From a virus, in the IMG/VR virus record IMGVR_UViG_3300046517_000417, positions 1 to 29,535 of that record: a DNA stretch of 29,535 bases. The stretch is one strand, 5' to 3'. Shown in pieces: positions 21,621 through 29,476 of the stretch. The position numbers and the translations under genes are program-made. Position 1 is the first letter of the stretch, and each line of letters begins with the position of its first letter. The notes beneath the pieces are model-generated. The model was not told the origin of the DNA. It searched no databases and saw only the letters and a list, made by a program, of their open reading frames with translations.

Positions 21621-23395
21621 TGGCAACAGACGCAACCGACAACGCGGCAGATCCTGGCCTGCTCGACAAGCTGGCGACGATCTACTGGGGCAACAGTCCC
21701 AACATCAATCAGCAACTGCGGCAGCGCATTGCCCTACAGATGATGGGCCAGGGCGCCAAGAAGGGCTACCCGAAAACCATCGGCGAAGGCCTGTCGGCGA
21801 TCGGCGATAGCCTCGGCGACATGGGCCTCGCCAAGATGCTCGAGCGCAGCGACCAGGCTGCGCAGGGCATCACGCCACCGCCTGCGGCCGCCAGAGCCGC
21901 CGATGCCACGCCTACCGCCTCGGCGAGCGATGCCCTGGCCTACGCGCCGGCCGAGGAAGCAGCTCCCGTGAGCAGATCCGTGGCCGCGGAAGGGCAGCCC
22001 GCCGATGCGCCCGGCAACGTGATGTCGCCGGCCGTTGCGCCCTCGTCTGCCATGCTGGCGCCGGCAATGCCGAGCGGCCTCGGTGGCGCCGGGCCGCCGA
22101 TGACGCCGCCGCAGACCGCCTCGCTGCTCAACCCGCGATCGACGCTGGGCGGCACGGCCCCGCGCGTGCCTGCCGAGTTTCAGCCAGCCGCGCCACCGGA
22201 CCCACAGCAACGCGACAGGATTGCGGCCACGCTGAACGGCCGGGTGCTGGCGCAAGGCGACACTGCCCAGGGGGTGCAGCAGCCGGACCCTACGCTGGCG
22301 GGGGCGCAGCAGGCGTCCCCTATCTCGACTACCGCAGCTGGTGGCCCTCAACCTGACCAGCGCGTGGCGCAGCTCGCGGCCACCAACCCGCGGACGCTGA
22401 CCGACATCAGCCGCGCGCCGGCGCCACCGGCGCAGCCGACACCGATCCCTGGCTACGTCCCGCCGCAGCCCGGTGCCCCGTCAGGCGCGCCGATCATCGG
22501 CATGACCCCGCGCGAGATCCAGCTGCGGCAGTGGCTCGCGGCCAATCAGGGCAACCCCTACGCGGCCATGAAGGTCGCACCGGAGATGAGCCAGCTGGAG
22601 CTGGCGCGCACCACCCGGCAGAACGAGGCCAACGAGCTCTACAAGGCCCAGATCCTGCGCGACACCGAGCAGGCCAAGCAGAATATTACCGGCCGCATGG
22701 ACCAGGCGAAGCGCATCGCCGACGAAGCCAAGGTCCGAGCGGACATAGTGAAGGAAGGCATTATTGAAAAGCCGGGCAACAAATACGAGCGCGGTCCCGA
22801 CGGCGTGCTGCGCAAGCTGCAGGTGGCCGGCACCGATCCGAATGCGCAGCCGACAGCGGATCTGACCGAGGCGCAGGGCAAGGCACTGCTCTATCACGGC
22901 TGGGGCACGATCGCGCAGGACCAGCTGCAGGGCAAGGAAGACGTGCTCGCCAAGGGCTTCGCGCAGGAAGCCGCCGGCAAGGTGCCGTTCGCCGGCAACG
23001 CGCTGCTGTCGAAGCAGTACCGACAAGCCAAGGCCGCCTCTGAAGCGTTCACGACCGCGTGGCTGCGTTCGACCAGCGGCGCGAACTTTGGGCCGGGCGA
23101 GCAGCAAAACCATCTCAACATGCTGGTGCCGCGATTTGGCGACGATCCGCAAGTCATGAAGAACAAGGCCGCACTGCGCGAGGTATTCCTGCGCAGCCAG
23201 TACGGCCTGTTGCCGGATGATGGGCGCGAGGCCGCCGACTACAACATCAGAAAGTACCGCGAACAACAGGCCGCCGATCGCAGCAAGGCGGAAGAGGAGA
23301 TGAAGGGCGCCGAGAAGGTCGTCGGCAAGGTCTACGTCAATCCGAGGACCAAGGGGCGCCGGGTCTGGACCGGCACGGCGTGGGAGGATCTATGA
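21620..23395 (+). CDS. Internal/ejection-type virion protein (591 aa)
   Basis: ATG at 21620 overlaps the previous stop; an in-frame GTG one codon earlier is possible. The N-terminus (LLDKLATIYWGNSPNINQQL) and a helical start are followed by a long Pro/Ala-rich stretch (about 90-285). The C-terminal 240 residues are helical, including ELYKAQILRDTEQAKQNITG and AFTTAWLRSTSGANFGPGEQ, then ALREVFLRSQYG. That last section (a helix ending in a SGA-motif, then a loop, then a hydrophobic helix) resembles DNA-transfer proteins of P22-like phages. Predicted to be packaged in the head and injected; inferred from neighbours. Confidence 0.65.
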   Translation: MATDATDNAADPGLLDKLATIYWGNSPNINQQLRQRIALQMMGQGAKKGYPKTIGEGLSAIGDSLGDMGLAKMLERSDQAAQGITPPPAAARAADATPTASASDALAYAPAEEAAPVSRSVAAEGQPADAPGNVMSPAVAPSSAMLAPAMPSGLGGAGPPMTPPQTASLLNPRSTLGGTAPRVPAEFQPAAPPDPQQRDRIAATLNGRVLAQGDTAQGVQQPDPTLAGAQQASPISTTAAGGPQPDQRVAQLAATNPRTLTDISRAPAPPAQPTPIPGYVPPQPGAPSGAPIIGMTPREIQLRQWLAANQGNPYAAMKVAPEMSQLELARTTRQNEANELYKAQILRDTEQAKQNITGRMDQAKRIADEAKVRADIVKEGIIEKPGNKYERGPDGVLRKLQVAGTDPNAQPTADLTEAQGKALLYHGWGTIAQDQLQGKEDVLAKGFAQEAAGKVPFAGNALLSKQYRQAKAASEAFTTAWLRSTSGANFGPGEQQNHLNMLVPRFGDDPQVMKNKAALREVFLRSQYGLLPDDGREAADYNIRKYREQQAADRSKAEEEMKGAEKVVGKVYVNPRTKGRRVWTGTAWEDL

Positions 23396-25278
23396 GCGAC
23401 ACCTGGATCCCCGAGGAAAACACCCGCGGCCCGACGAGCGGCTCGGCGACCGTTCCCGCGGCGCCGGCCGACGGCTGGGTGGAAGAACAGCCGAAGGGCT
23501 GGGGCGAGTGGCTGACCAGTGGCGCGGGCAATGTCGCGCGCGTTGCCGCCAGCAACATCCCGCTATGGGACCGCGCCAGGGCATTGCCCGATGTCATCAG
23601 CGGCAAGAAGACCTACGACCAGGCCGTCAACGACGAGGCCGCCATCACCGCCGCCTCGCGCCGCGAGCTCGGGCCGTTCATGGCTTCCACCTCCGACATC
23701 GCCGGCGGCGTGGGCACTGGCCTTGGCGCGGCGCGCGCCGGCCTCACCACCATCGGCCGCAACATCGCCGCGCCGCTGTGGCAACGCATCGCCACCAGTG
23801 CGGCAGAGGCTGGCCTGTGGGGCGGCATCCAGGCTGCCAACCAGACCTACAGCGGCAACCTGCCCGACTACATCACCAACGCCGGCAAGGGCGCCGGTGC
23901 CGGCATGGTGCTTGGCGCGGCGCTGCCGGCTGCAGGTGCCGGCCTCGGCAAGCTCTACAATACGGTGTCCGATCGCTTCTCGGGCATTCCCGTGCCGGTG
24001 CTCCGCGCCGGTGCCGCCGACACCGCGGGCCTGCAGAACCTGAACCGGCTCGGCCCCGACGCGATGCTGGCCGATGCCGGCCCGTCGATGCAGGCGACCG
24101 CGCAGGCGGCCGTGCAGGGTATGGGCGACAACCGCACCCGCATCGTCAACGCCATGCTGGCACGCGATCGCGAAACGGTGCCGCGGCTGCAGGCCGATCG
24201 CGAGGCCGCGATCGGGCCCGCACCGCGCGTCAGCCAGGTCGAGAATGCGATCGACCGCGACCGGCAAGCCATCAACGCCAATGACTACGCTCCGGTGCTG
24301 CAGGGGCGCAGCATCCATCCGCAGGGTGCCAATACGGTGATGACGGCGCTCGACAGCCTCGGGCAATCCACCCGCGTCCCGATGAACGAGGTGCGCAATG
24401 CGCTGACGTTGCCGGGGACGCAGAACCTGCCGGATCTGTCGCCGCAGACCTGGCTGCAAGCCCGGCAGAACGTCGACAGCATGATTGCGGTGGCCAACCG
24501 CGCCGGCGATCGTTATCGCGTCGGCGTTCTCGGCCAGGCCCGCGATCTGATCGACAACGAACTCGCCGCCAACGTGCCCGGCATCAAGGCCGCCGACGCC
24601 AAGTTCGCCGGCAACCGCGCCGAGCTCGAGGCGCTGCAAACCGGACAGACGCTGCTCGACAAGGGCAAGAACGCGGTCCATCCCGACGATCTGCGCGACG
24701 TGCTGCGTGTCGCGCCGCCGGTCGTCGGCATCCGCTTGCGCCAGGGCGCGCACGCCGACCTCGAGCGCAAGCTCGGCACCCAGGCCAACGACCTCACCGA
24801 GCTCGAGCGCACCATCGGCACGCCGCAGGACTGGAATGCGCAGAAGCTGCGCACGGTGTTCGGCGACCAGCCGGCGCAGGCGATCTCCGACAGTGTCGCG
24901 CGCAACCGCCAGTTCCGCGAGACCCAGCAGAAAGTCACGCAGGGATCGGACACCGCGCAGCGCCTCGCCGCGCGCGAGGACACCAAACTATCGCCGACCA
25001 AACTTGGCAGCCGCACGCTGTTCGGTACGGTGCTGGAAGCCGGCGGCAAGGCGATCGATGCCGTGCGCGATGTGTCGCAACAGCAGATGCGCGACCGCAT
25101 CGCGCGACTGATGGCGCTGCGCGATCCGGCCGAAGTCGCGGCCGCACGCGATGCCATCCTGGCGCAGAATGCGAACACCGCGCGCCGCGGGCCGTTGGTC
25201 AGCAAGTATTCCCGCGCCGGCATCCAGGGCGGCTTCGGCAGCGTTCTAAGCCCGATCATTGTGGATGAGGAGCAGTAG
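23392..25278 (+). CDS. Internal/ejection-type virion protein (628 aa)
   Basis: The start is ATG 23392, overlapping the previous stop, with GGGAGGATCT just upstream; an earlier in-frame GTG is less likely. The N-terminal part has WGEWLTSGAGNVARVAASNI and then Gly/Ala-rich hydrophobic helices (about 105-190, including GAGAGMVLGAALPAAGAGLG) that could insert into a membrane. The rest is helical, rich in Ala, Arg and Asp, with a coiled-coil-like region. This layout fits the large ejection proteins that help move DNA across the host envelope (P22 gp16 or gp20 type). No lytic transglycosylase motif is seen. Confidence 0.65.
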   Translation: MSDTWIPEENTRGPTSGSATVPAAPADGWVEEQPKGWGEWLTSGAGNVARVAASNIPLWDRARALPDVISGKKTYDQAVNDEAAITAASRRELGPFMASTSDIAGGVGTGLGAARAGLTTIGRNIAAPLWQRIATSAAEAGLWGGIQAANQTYSGNLPDYITNAGKGAGAGMVLGAALPAAGAGLGKLYNTVSDRFSGIPVPVLRAGAADTAGLQNLNRLGPDAMLADAGPSMQATAQAAVQGMGDNRTRIVNAMLARDRETVPRLQADREAAIGPAPRVSQVENAIDRDRQAINANDYAPVLQGRSIHPQGANTVMTALDSLGQSTRVPMNEVRNALTLPGTQNLPDLSPQTWLQARQNVDSMIAVANRAGDRYRVGVLGQARDLIDNELAANVPGIKAADAKFAGNRAELEALQTGQTLLDKGKNAVHPDDLRDVLRVAPPVVGIRLRQGAHADLERKLGTQANDLTELERTIGTPQDWNAQKLRTVFGDQPAQAISDSVARNRQFRETQQKVTQGSDTAQRLAAREDTKLSPTKLGSRTLFGTVLEAGGKAIDAVRDVSQQQMRDRIARLMALRDPAEVAAARDAILAQNANTARRGPLVSKYSRAGIQGGFGSVLSPIIVDEEQ

Positions 25279-25280
25279 CA

Positions 25281-26807
25281 ATGCCTCGCGATGGATCAAG
25301 CATCTATCATCGGCCACCTGGCACGGACGGCGTGCCGAACTACACGATCGAGAGCACGAAATACAACGCCTACGTCGCCGATGTCGAGCAAGACCTCAAC
25401 CTGCCGCGCCCGATTGTGGCCGGTGGCACCGGAGCCAACAACGCGCGCGATGCGATGACGTCATTGCAGGGCGATGTCGCCTATCAGGTGGTGACCAACT
25501 ACGACGCCTATGCGTTCGTGTCCGGGTCGTTCTATTCCGCAGCCGGTGCAACATCCGCACCATCAGGCAATGCCTTCATCGGGCAATGCTACACCTCCGA
25601 CCCTGCGGTGGTGCCGCCAGCGGTGCCCGCCGGGCAGAATATGTTCATCGAGGCGCGCGATGTCACGACGGGGCTGAAGTATCTGCGCCAGAAAACGGCT
25701 GGCGTGTGGGGCGCGTGGGCGCAGCAGGCGGGTGGCACTGCCGCTCTCGACGCCGCCTACGTAAATGTTTCGGGCGATGTCATGACGGGAGGGCTGACGC
25801 TACCCGCCGTGATAGTCAAGGCTGCCAGCGGCACGACAAGCATCGCGATACAGGATAGTGTGCCAACGTCCACAGCTACTATTTCGCTGTCCAGTGCAAA
25901 GTTCAGGATCGAGGACAATGCCCTGCCGGTCGAGTTGGTCGCCAACTCCAACGCAGGTAACGCGGGGCAACTGCTGCTGAACTCCAACGGCACCGTCAGC
26001 ATGTCGGGCGGTTTGATTGTTACCGGAAACACTCAAATCAACGGAGTCGTCACCTGTGCGGTATCGCCTACCACCGGCGCCCACTACTTCGGCAACAGCG
26101 GCACCAAGTCGCTGAGTTACGACGGCACCAATTTCAATCTGGTGGGCGGACCACTGTTTGTAAGCAGTTCGGTTTTAGCAGTAAATACTGCAACAACAGG
26201 AATATTCGGCTTTGGCAACAGCGGCGCCAAGTATCTTCAATTCGACGGCGCCAAATTTATTTTCAACGGTGGCAACGTCTGGCATGGCGCAGTCAACTCA
26301 GCGGTAGATGCACCGATGACGGCGGGGACCAATGCTGCGGGGGCGTGGCCGGTTGGCGTCAGTGCGCAGGATCGCGGCGTCCTGCTGCTGGCCTTGTCAG
26401 GGAACAACATCTACCACTATTTCACGCAGGGCACGACCTCGAACGCCGTCGGCGGGATCAACGGTACGACCACGTCCACCGTCTACACCACCGCCTCAAG
26501 CGGCGAATTGAAGGAAGATCTGAAGTCGTTCGACGCGGGCAACATCATCGACCAGACCAATGTTTATGACTTTGCGTGGAAGAAAACCGGCGAGCGTTCC
26601 TATGGCGTGATCGCGCAGCAGGCCATCGACATCTACCCGATGGCGGTGACGCACATGGCAGTGCAAGTGCCAGACGGCGAAGTCAATGACTTCTGGGGCG
26701 TGGATTATTCCAAGTATGTCCCGGTGCTGTTGCAAGAGTTGAAGGCGCTGCGGGCGCGGGTGGCGCAACTGGAAGGCAGGGCTGGCGCGGGAGCGCAGCC
26801 CGCGTGA
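25281..26807 (+). CDS. Tail fibre with C-terminal S74-type chaperone domain
   Basis: This 508-aa protein starts 2 bases after the previous stop. It carries the typical fibre motif GGTGANNARDAM (about 48-60), beta-rich collar regions, and a repeated unit: FGNSGTKSLSYDGTNFNLVG and FGNSGAKYLQFDGAKFIFNG (about 270-340). The C-terminus from about 400 has SSGELKEDLKSF, YDFAWKKTGERSYGVIAQQA and VDYSKYVPVLLQELKALRAR, the S74 intramolecular chaperone layout ending in a trimeric coiled coil. It would trimerise, then may self-cleave at the Ser in SSGELK. The fibre tip would choose the host receptor. Confidence 0.8.
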   Translation: MPRDGSSIYHRPPGTDGVPNYTIESTKYNAYVADVEQDLNLPRPIVAGGTGANNARDAMTSLQGDVAYQVVTNYDAYAFVSGSFYSAAGATSAPSGNAFIGQCYTSDPAVVPPAVPAGQNMFIEARDVTTGLKYLRQKTAGVWGAWAQQAGGTAALDAAYVNVSGDVMTGGLTLPAVIVKAASGTTSIAIQDSVPTSTATISLSSAKFRIEDNALPVELVANSNAGNAGQLLLNSNGTVSMSGGLIVTGNTQINGVVTCAVSPTTGAHYFGNSGTKSLSYDGTNFNLVGGPLFVSSSVLAVNTATTGIFGFGNSGAKYLQFDGAKFIFNGGNVWHGAVNSAVDAPMTAGTNAAGAWPVGVSAQDRGVLLLALSGNNIYHYFTQGTTSNAVGGINGTTTSTVYTTASSGELKEDLKSFDAGNIIDQTNVYDFAWKKTGERSYGVIAQQAIDIYPMAVTHMAVQVPDGEVNDFWGVDYSKYVPVLLQELKALRARVAQLEGRAGAGAQPA

Positions 26808-27019
26808 TCTGGCTGGTGATGATCATCCTGCACGCAGGTTCAGGCGTCGAGATTGATCTGCAGACCGACAGCATCACCAATTTGCGCAACCCGGAGCCGC
26901 ATAACCAGTTGTTCACCGGCAACGTCAAATGCGTGGTCAACATGAGCGACGGCAAGTACGTCACCGTCAAGGAAACCTGCGCCGAGGTGCGGCGATTGAT
27001 GGAGGTTAACAGGTATTAG
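26804..27019 (+). CDS. Small exported protein (71 aa)
   Basis: GTG start at 26804, overlapping the fibre stop (GTGA). The first 10 residues are hydrophobic (MIWLVMIILHAGSG), a short signal or anchor. The remainder has VKCVVNMSDGKYVTVKETCA, where two cysteines could form a periplasmic disulphide. I recall short phage proteins with this kind of sequence near fibre and lysis genes, but know no function. A role at the envelope is inferred. Confidence 0.6.
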   Translation: MIWLVMIILHAGSGVEIDLQTDSITNLRNPEPHNQLFTGNVKCVVNMSDGKYVTVKETCAEVRRLMEVNRY

Positions 27020-27028
27020 GAGGCCGCA

Positions 27029-27250
27029 ATGGCCGCGATGGCAATCAACGTACTCTGGTTTTTGATCGGCCTGATCGTTCTGGCCGGTGTCGTCTACTTG
27101 GCAATCTGGGTGATCGAAAGTTTCATCTATCCGATACCGGACAAGGTCAAGCAGGGCGTCTGGGTGATCATCCTGTTGCTTGCGTTGATCGCGCTGATTA
27201 CGGTGCTGCTGGGAGGCGGCACTTTTCATTTTCCCTCAGTCGGCAAGTGA
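27029..27250 (+). CDS. Two-helix membrane protein, holin-like
   Basis: This 73-aa protein has a strong TAGGAGG site 5-10 bases before the ATG. Two transmembrane helices are clear: about residues 7-28 (VLWFLIGLIVLAGVVYLAIW) and about 44-62 (VWVIILLLALIALITVLLGG). They are joined by a short loop containing PIPDKVKQG. Size and topology, and the endolysin gene less than 200 bases later, suit a class II holin that opens the inner membrane. A general phage membrane protein (Thivi_2564-like families look similar) cannot be excluded. Confidence 0.65.
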   Translation: MAAMAINVLWFLIGLIVLAGVVYLAIWVIESFIYPIPDKVKQGVWVIILLLALIALITVLLGGGTFHFPSVGK

Positions 27251-27307
27251 GATCGATCCGATGCCGCCGCTGGACACCACGCAGCCGAAGATCTGTCGGG
27301 GGTGCTG

Positions 27308-27400
27308 ATGTTCGGGAAGTCAGACATGATCTACATCATCGCGGCGGTCGCCGTCGTCGTACTGTTGCTGCTGCTGGTCAGCGCGTTGTTTCCGCAATGA
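27308..27400 (+). CDS. 30-aa membrane peptide
   Basis: ATG at 27308 with GGGGGTG upstream; stop at 27398-27400, 9 bases before the endolysin ATG. It encodes MFGKSDMIYIIAAVAVVVLL, more Leu/Val, then SALFPQ: one transmembrane helix with a short charged N-terminus. It may be a small accessory holin/antiholin-like peptide. Too short for an automatic gene finder; supported by placement, the ribosome binding site and composition. Confidence 0.5.
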   Translation: MFGKSDMIYIIAAVAVVVLLLLLVSALFPQ

Positions 27401-27409
27401 GGTAACGCC

Positions 27410-28348
27410 ATGCGCATTGTGATTTCGTCAGGGCACGCGATGGATTGCCAGGGTGCCGACGGCATCCTCAACGAGGTCGATGAGGCGCGGCGCGTGGTCG
27501 AGCAACTGGCGATCAATTTGCGCGATCGCGGCGTCGACGTGACGACCTATCACGACGATGTTTCGACCTCGCAGAACGAGAACCTCAATCGCATAGTCGA
27601 TTTCCATAATAGTCGCGCGCGCGACCTAGATATCAGCTGTCACTTCAATGCGTATGTTGAGACATCGAAGCCGATGGGATGCGAGGTGCTCTACGTCACG
27701 CAAGCCACCCTGGCGGCCGAGCTCTCCGAGGCGATCGCGGCCGTCGGCTTTCTGAACCGCGGAGCAAAACGTCGGGATGATCTTTTCTTCCTGAACCAGA
27801 CCGAAATGCCGGCGGTGCTGCTGGAGATCTGCTTTGTCGACAGCGAGGCCGATGCGGCGATCTACCGGGCCCAGTTCGAACAGATTTGCGAGAACCTGGC
27901 GATGGTGGCCGGCGAGCCGCTGGAGCCGGAAGCGCCGCAGGAGGAAGCCGCCTTCTACGCGCGCGGCGGTTGTTCGATGTTCGGCGGCCCCGACGACATC
28001 GGCGTGTCCCCCAGCGAGGGCCTGGCGTTCTACGACGACGTGATGCAGGCGCCGCAGCTGTTCTTGCCGTATCAGCCCACGGGCACCACGGGCCTCGCCA
28101 GGCGGCTGAACCCCTATGTGCACTACGTGGCCTGCAGGTGGAACTACGACGTCACGCCGAAGGAAATGCTGCGCGACGGCAGCGTGGCCCTGGTGCGGGT
28201 GCCGGGCACCGACCGCGCGATGTCTGCCTTCCCGGCGGACTGGGGCCCGCATGAGGCCACCGATCGCGTGGCCGATCTCTCACCCGGCCTGATGGCCGAC
28301 CTCGGCCTCGACACCGACGACGAGGTCGAGGTGATCTACCCGGCTTAG
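27410..28348 (+). CDS. Endolysin: Amidase_3 N-acetylmuramoyl-L-alanine amidase with C-terminal DPBB-like domain
   Basis: This 312-aa protein has an N-terminal amidase_3 domain with all expected residues: His9 in ISSGH, Glu22 in LNEVDEARR and His78 in SCHFNAY bind zinc, and Glu139 in AVLLEICFVDS is catalytic. It would cut the bond between MurNAc and the peptide stem. After an acidic Pro/Glu linker (about 170-180) comes a second domain, including CSMFGGPDDIGVSPSEGLAF, GLARRLNPYVHYVACRWNYD and WGPHEATDRVADLSPGL. This resembles a DPBB (expansin-like) fold that I recall on phage proteins and that probably binds the wall. There is no signal peptide, so release through the holin is expected. GAGGT precedes the ATG. 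Confidence 0.85.
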   Translation: MRIVISSGHAMDCQGADGILNEVDEARRVVEQLAINLRDRGVDVTTYHDDVSTSQNENLNRIVDFHNSRARDLDISCHFNAYVETSKPMGCEVLYVTQATLAAELSEAIAAVGFLNRGAKRRDDLFFLNQTEMPAVLLEICFVDSEADAAIYRAQFEQICENLAMVAGEPLEPEAPQEEAAFYARGGCSMFGGPDDIGVSPSEGLAFYDDVMQAPQLFLPYQPTGTTGLARRLNPYVHYVACRWNYDVTPKEMLRDGSVALVRVPGTDRAMSAFPADWGPHEATDRVADLSPGLMADLGLDTDDEVEVIYPA

Positions 28349-28468
28349 TGGTCCGAACGAACTGACCAACGTCCGTTCGATCTCGATCATGCGCACACCC
28401 TCGTCGTCGGTCAGCTGATCCGACAACAGCTTTATCAGCAGAGCGTCGTATTCATCCTGCAACGTCAT
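28280..28468 (-). CDS. 62-aa small acidic protein, end of minus-strand operon
   Basis: Minus-strand ATG at 28468 overlaps the stop of the 79-aa gene (ATGA), so translation is probably coupled. The product begins MTLQDEYDALLIKLLSDQLT and continues DDEGVRMIEIERTLVSSF, mostly helical and acidic. The 3' end overlaps the endolysin C-terminus by 69 bases, tail to tail, so the last 20 residues are a by-product of endolysin codons and may not matter. No family recognised. Confidence 0.5.
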   Translation of the reverse strand: MTLQDEYDALLIKLLSDQLTDDEGVRMIEIERTLVSSFGPLSRVDHLDLVVGVEAEVGHQAG

Positions 28469-28704
28469 CTTGCCAATAGACGTGATCTCAATTTTTGCAC
28501 GATGCGGCGGCCTGGTGACTGGTGCTCGAGCCGCGCGCTGCAGACCTCGGCCTCGAGCCGCGCCAGAAAACCAGCATCCAAAAAGCTTGGCAAGGGGGCA
28601 TCGTAGTCATCGAGCTCGCGCTCGATCGCCGCCAGCACATGGTCGAGGTGGGTCGAGCCCTCGGCCTTGAAGGGGTTCGGCAATACGCGCTCGTTGATCA
28701 TCAT
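28465..28704 (-). CDS. 79-aa hypothetical protein, middle of minus-strand operon
   Basis: Starts MMINERVLPNPFKAEGSTHL at 28704 with GGGGAGGACTGC upstream. The longer open frame beyond 28704 is a shadow of the GcrA-like gene. It continues with a helical, acidic segment (LDHVLAAIERELDDYDAPLP) and a basic C-terminus (IVQKLRSRLLAR). Its start overlaps the GcrA-like stop and its stop overlaps the next start. Function unknown. Confidence 0.6.
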   Translation of the reverse strand: MMINERVLPNPFKAEGSTHLDHVLAAIERELDDYDAPLPSFLDAGFLARLEAEVCSARLEHQSPGRRIVQKLRSRLLAR

Positions 28705-29192
28705 GCAGTCCTCCCCTCGGCGTTCTCCGGGTGTGCGTAGGCTCGCTTCAGATGGTGGAGACAGTACGGCGTCGGGAGATAGACCGGCCCGCCGCAAAAC
28801 AGCTGCGCGACTTCGTTGATCGGACCCAGCGGCCAATGGCAGCGCAGGCTGTCGAGCTCCCCGATCGTGCAGGGATCCACCGCCAGCTGATCGGTCTGCG
28901 GCAATGGCCGGCGCGCGCCCTGTGGCGGCAACGCTGGCTTCACCGGCACGGTGCGCTCGCGCTTGCGCTTGACCGGCTCGAGCTTCTTCGCGTTCGGGGG
29001 CGGCACCGCATATTGTTTCCCGTTCATCGGCGCCAGGCTGACGCCTGCCCGTCGCAGCCGCCCAGCCTTGCCACAAACCGCCGAGCGTGTCCGCTTCAAG
29101 GTCGCGGCAATCTGGCCGGCGCTGTGTGTCTCCCATTGGTCAATCAGCGTCCGCGTATCCTCCATGGACCATGCGCGATCGGGCACTCCCAT
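28701..29192 (-). CDS. GcrA-like cell-cycle regulator
   Basis: This 163-aa protein has the GcrA DNA-binding layout: RAWSMEDTRTLIDQWETHSA at residues 6-25, QIAATLKRTRSAVCGKAGRL at 27-46 (the helix-turn-helix), and a C-terminal part with CGGPVYLPTPYCLHHLKRAY. GcrA in Alphaproteobacteria binds sigma-70 RNA polymerase at promoters methylated by CcrM (GANTC) and drives cell-cycle genes. Phage copies could redirect host transcription. The ribosome binding site is AAGGGGAGCCCAACG. It heads a coupled three-gene operon facing the endolysin. Confidence 0.85.
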   Translation of the reverse strand: MGVPDRAWSMEDTRTLIDQWETHSAGQIAATLKRTRSAVCGKAGRLRRAGVSLAPMNGKQYAVPPPNAKKLEPVKRKRERTVPVKPALPPQGARRPLPQTDQLAVDPCTIGELDSLRCHWPLGPINEVAQLFCGGPVYLPTPYCLHHLKRAYAHPENAEGRTA

Positions 29193-29209
29193 CGTTGGGC
29201 TCCCCTTTT

Positions 29210-29407
29210 TTATCTCCGACGCCCACCGCGAGGCACAAATCGCCGCGTGTCGCGTAGCGCCGCGAGCATTTCCACTTCACATCGCTTGCCGTGCTTGCCT
29301 TCGAAAACTTCCAAAATGAAATGACACCCGCAACAGGCGGGTGCCGGGCGTTTTGAACCTGGTGGGTAGAGGACACCAGCCTGCAGTATTCCCGCCACAT
29401 GGTTCAT
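29210..29407 (-). CDS. Possible 65-aa Cys-containing protein upstream of gcrA-like gene
   Basis: A minus-strand frame whose TAA ends 17 bases before the GcrA-like ATG, as expected in an operon. The N-terminus is less convincing; the middle (PACCGCHFILEVFEGKHGKR) has three clustered Cys and a fourth later (RCEVEML), a possible metal site. No strong ribosome binding site precedes the ATG at 29407, so another start is possible. Reported as a candidate only. Confidence 0.35.
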   Translation of the reverse strand: MNHVAGILQAGVLYPPGSKRPAPACCGCHFILEVFEGKHGKRCEVEMLAALRDTRRFVPRGGRRR

Positions 29408-29476
29408 GACACCATGCTTCTGCTAGCGGTTATTCCCACAGACGCCCGGCCCAGGGCCGGCCTTCCTCTACCCACC
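29361..29476. repeat. 13-bp inverted repeat flanking a palindrome
   Basis: GGTGGGTAGAGGA at 29361-29373 is the exact reverse complement of TCCTCTACCCACC at 29464-29476. Between them sits CCGGCCCAGGGCCGG at 29446-29460, a perfect odd-length palindrome. This is upstream of the GcrA-like operon and could hold its regulatory sites. The remaining sequence 29477-29535 shows no gene. Confidence 0.5.

Noticed and set aside
27261-27308. 15-aa ORF between the holin-like gene and the 30-aa peptide
   Set aside because: No ribosome binding site of note, no lipoprotein signal for an Rz1-type spanin, and very short.
28354-28379. Terminator between endolysin and minus-strand operon
   Set aside because: CGAACG/CGTTCG gives only a 6-bp stem with a 14-base loop and no T-run.
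29430-29442. DnaA box near TTATTCCCACA
   Set aside because: It does not fit the TTATNCACA consensus; an extra base and no neighbouring boxes.
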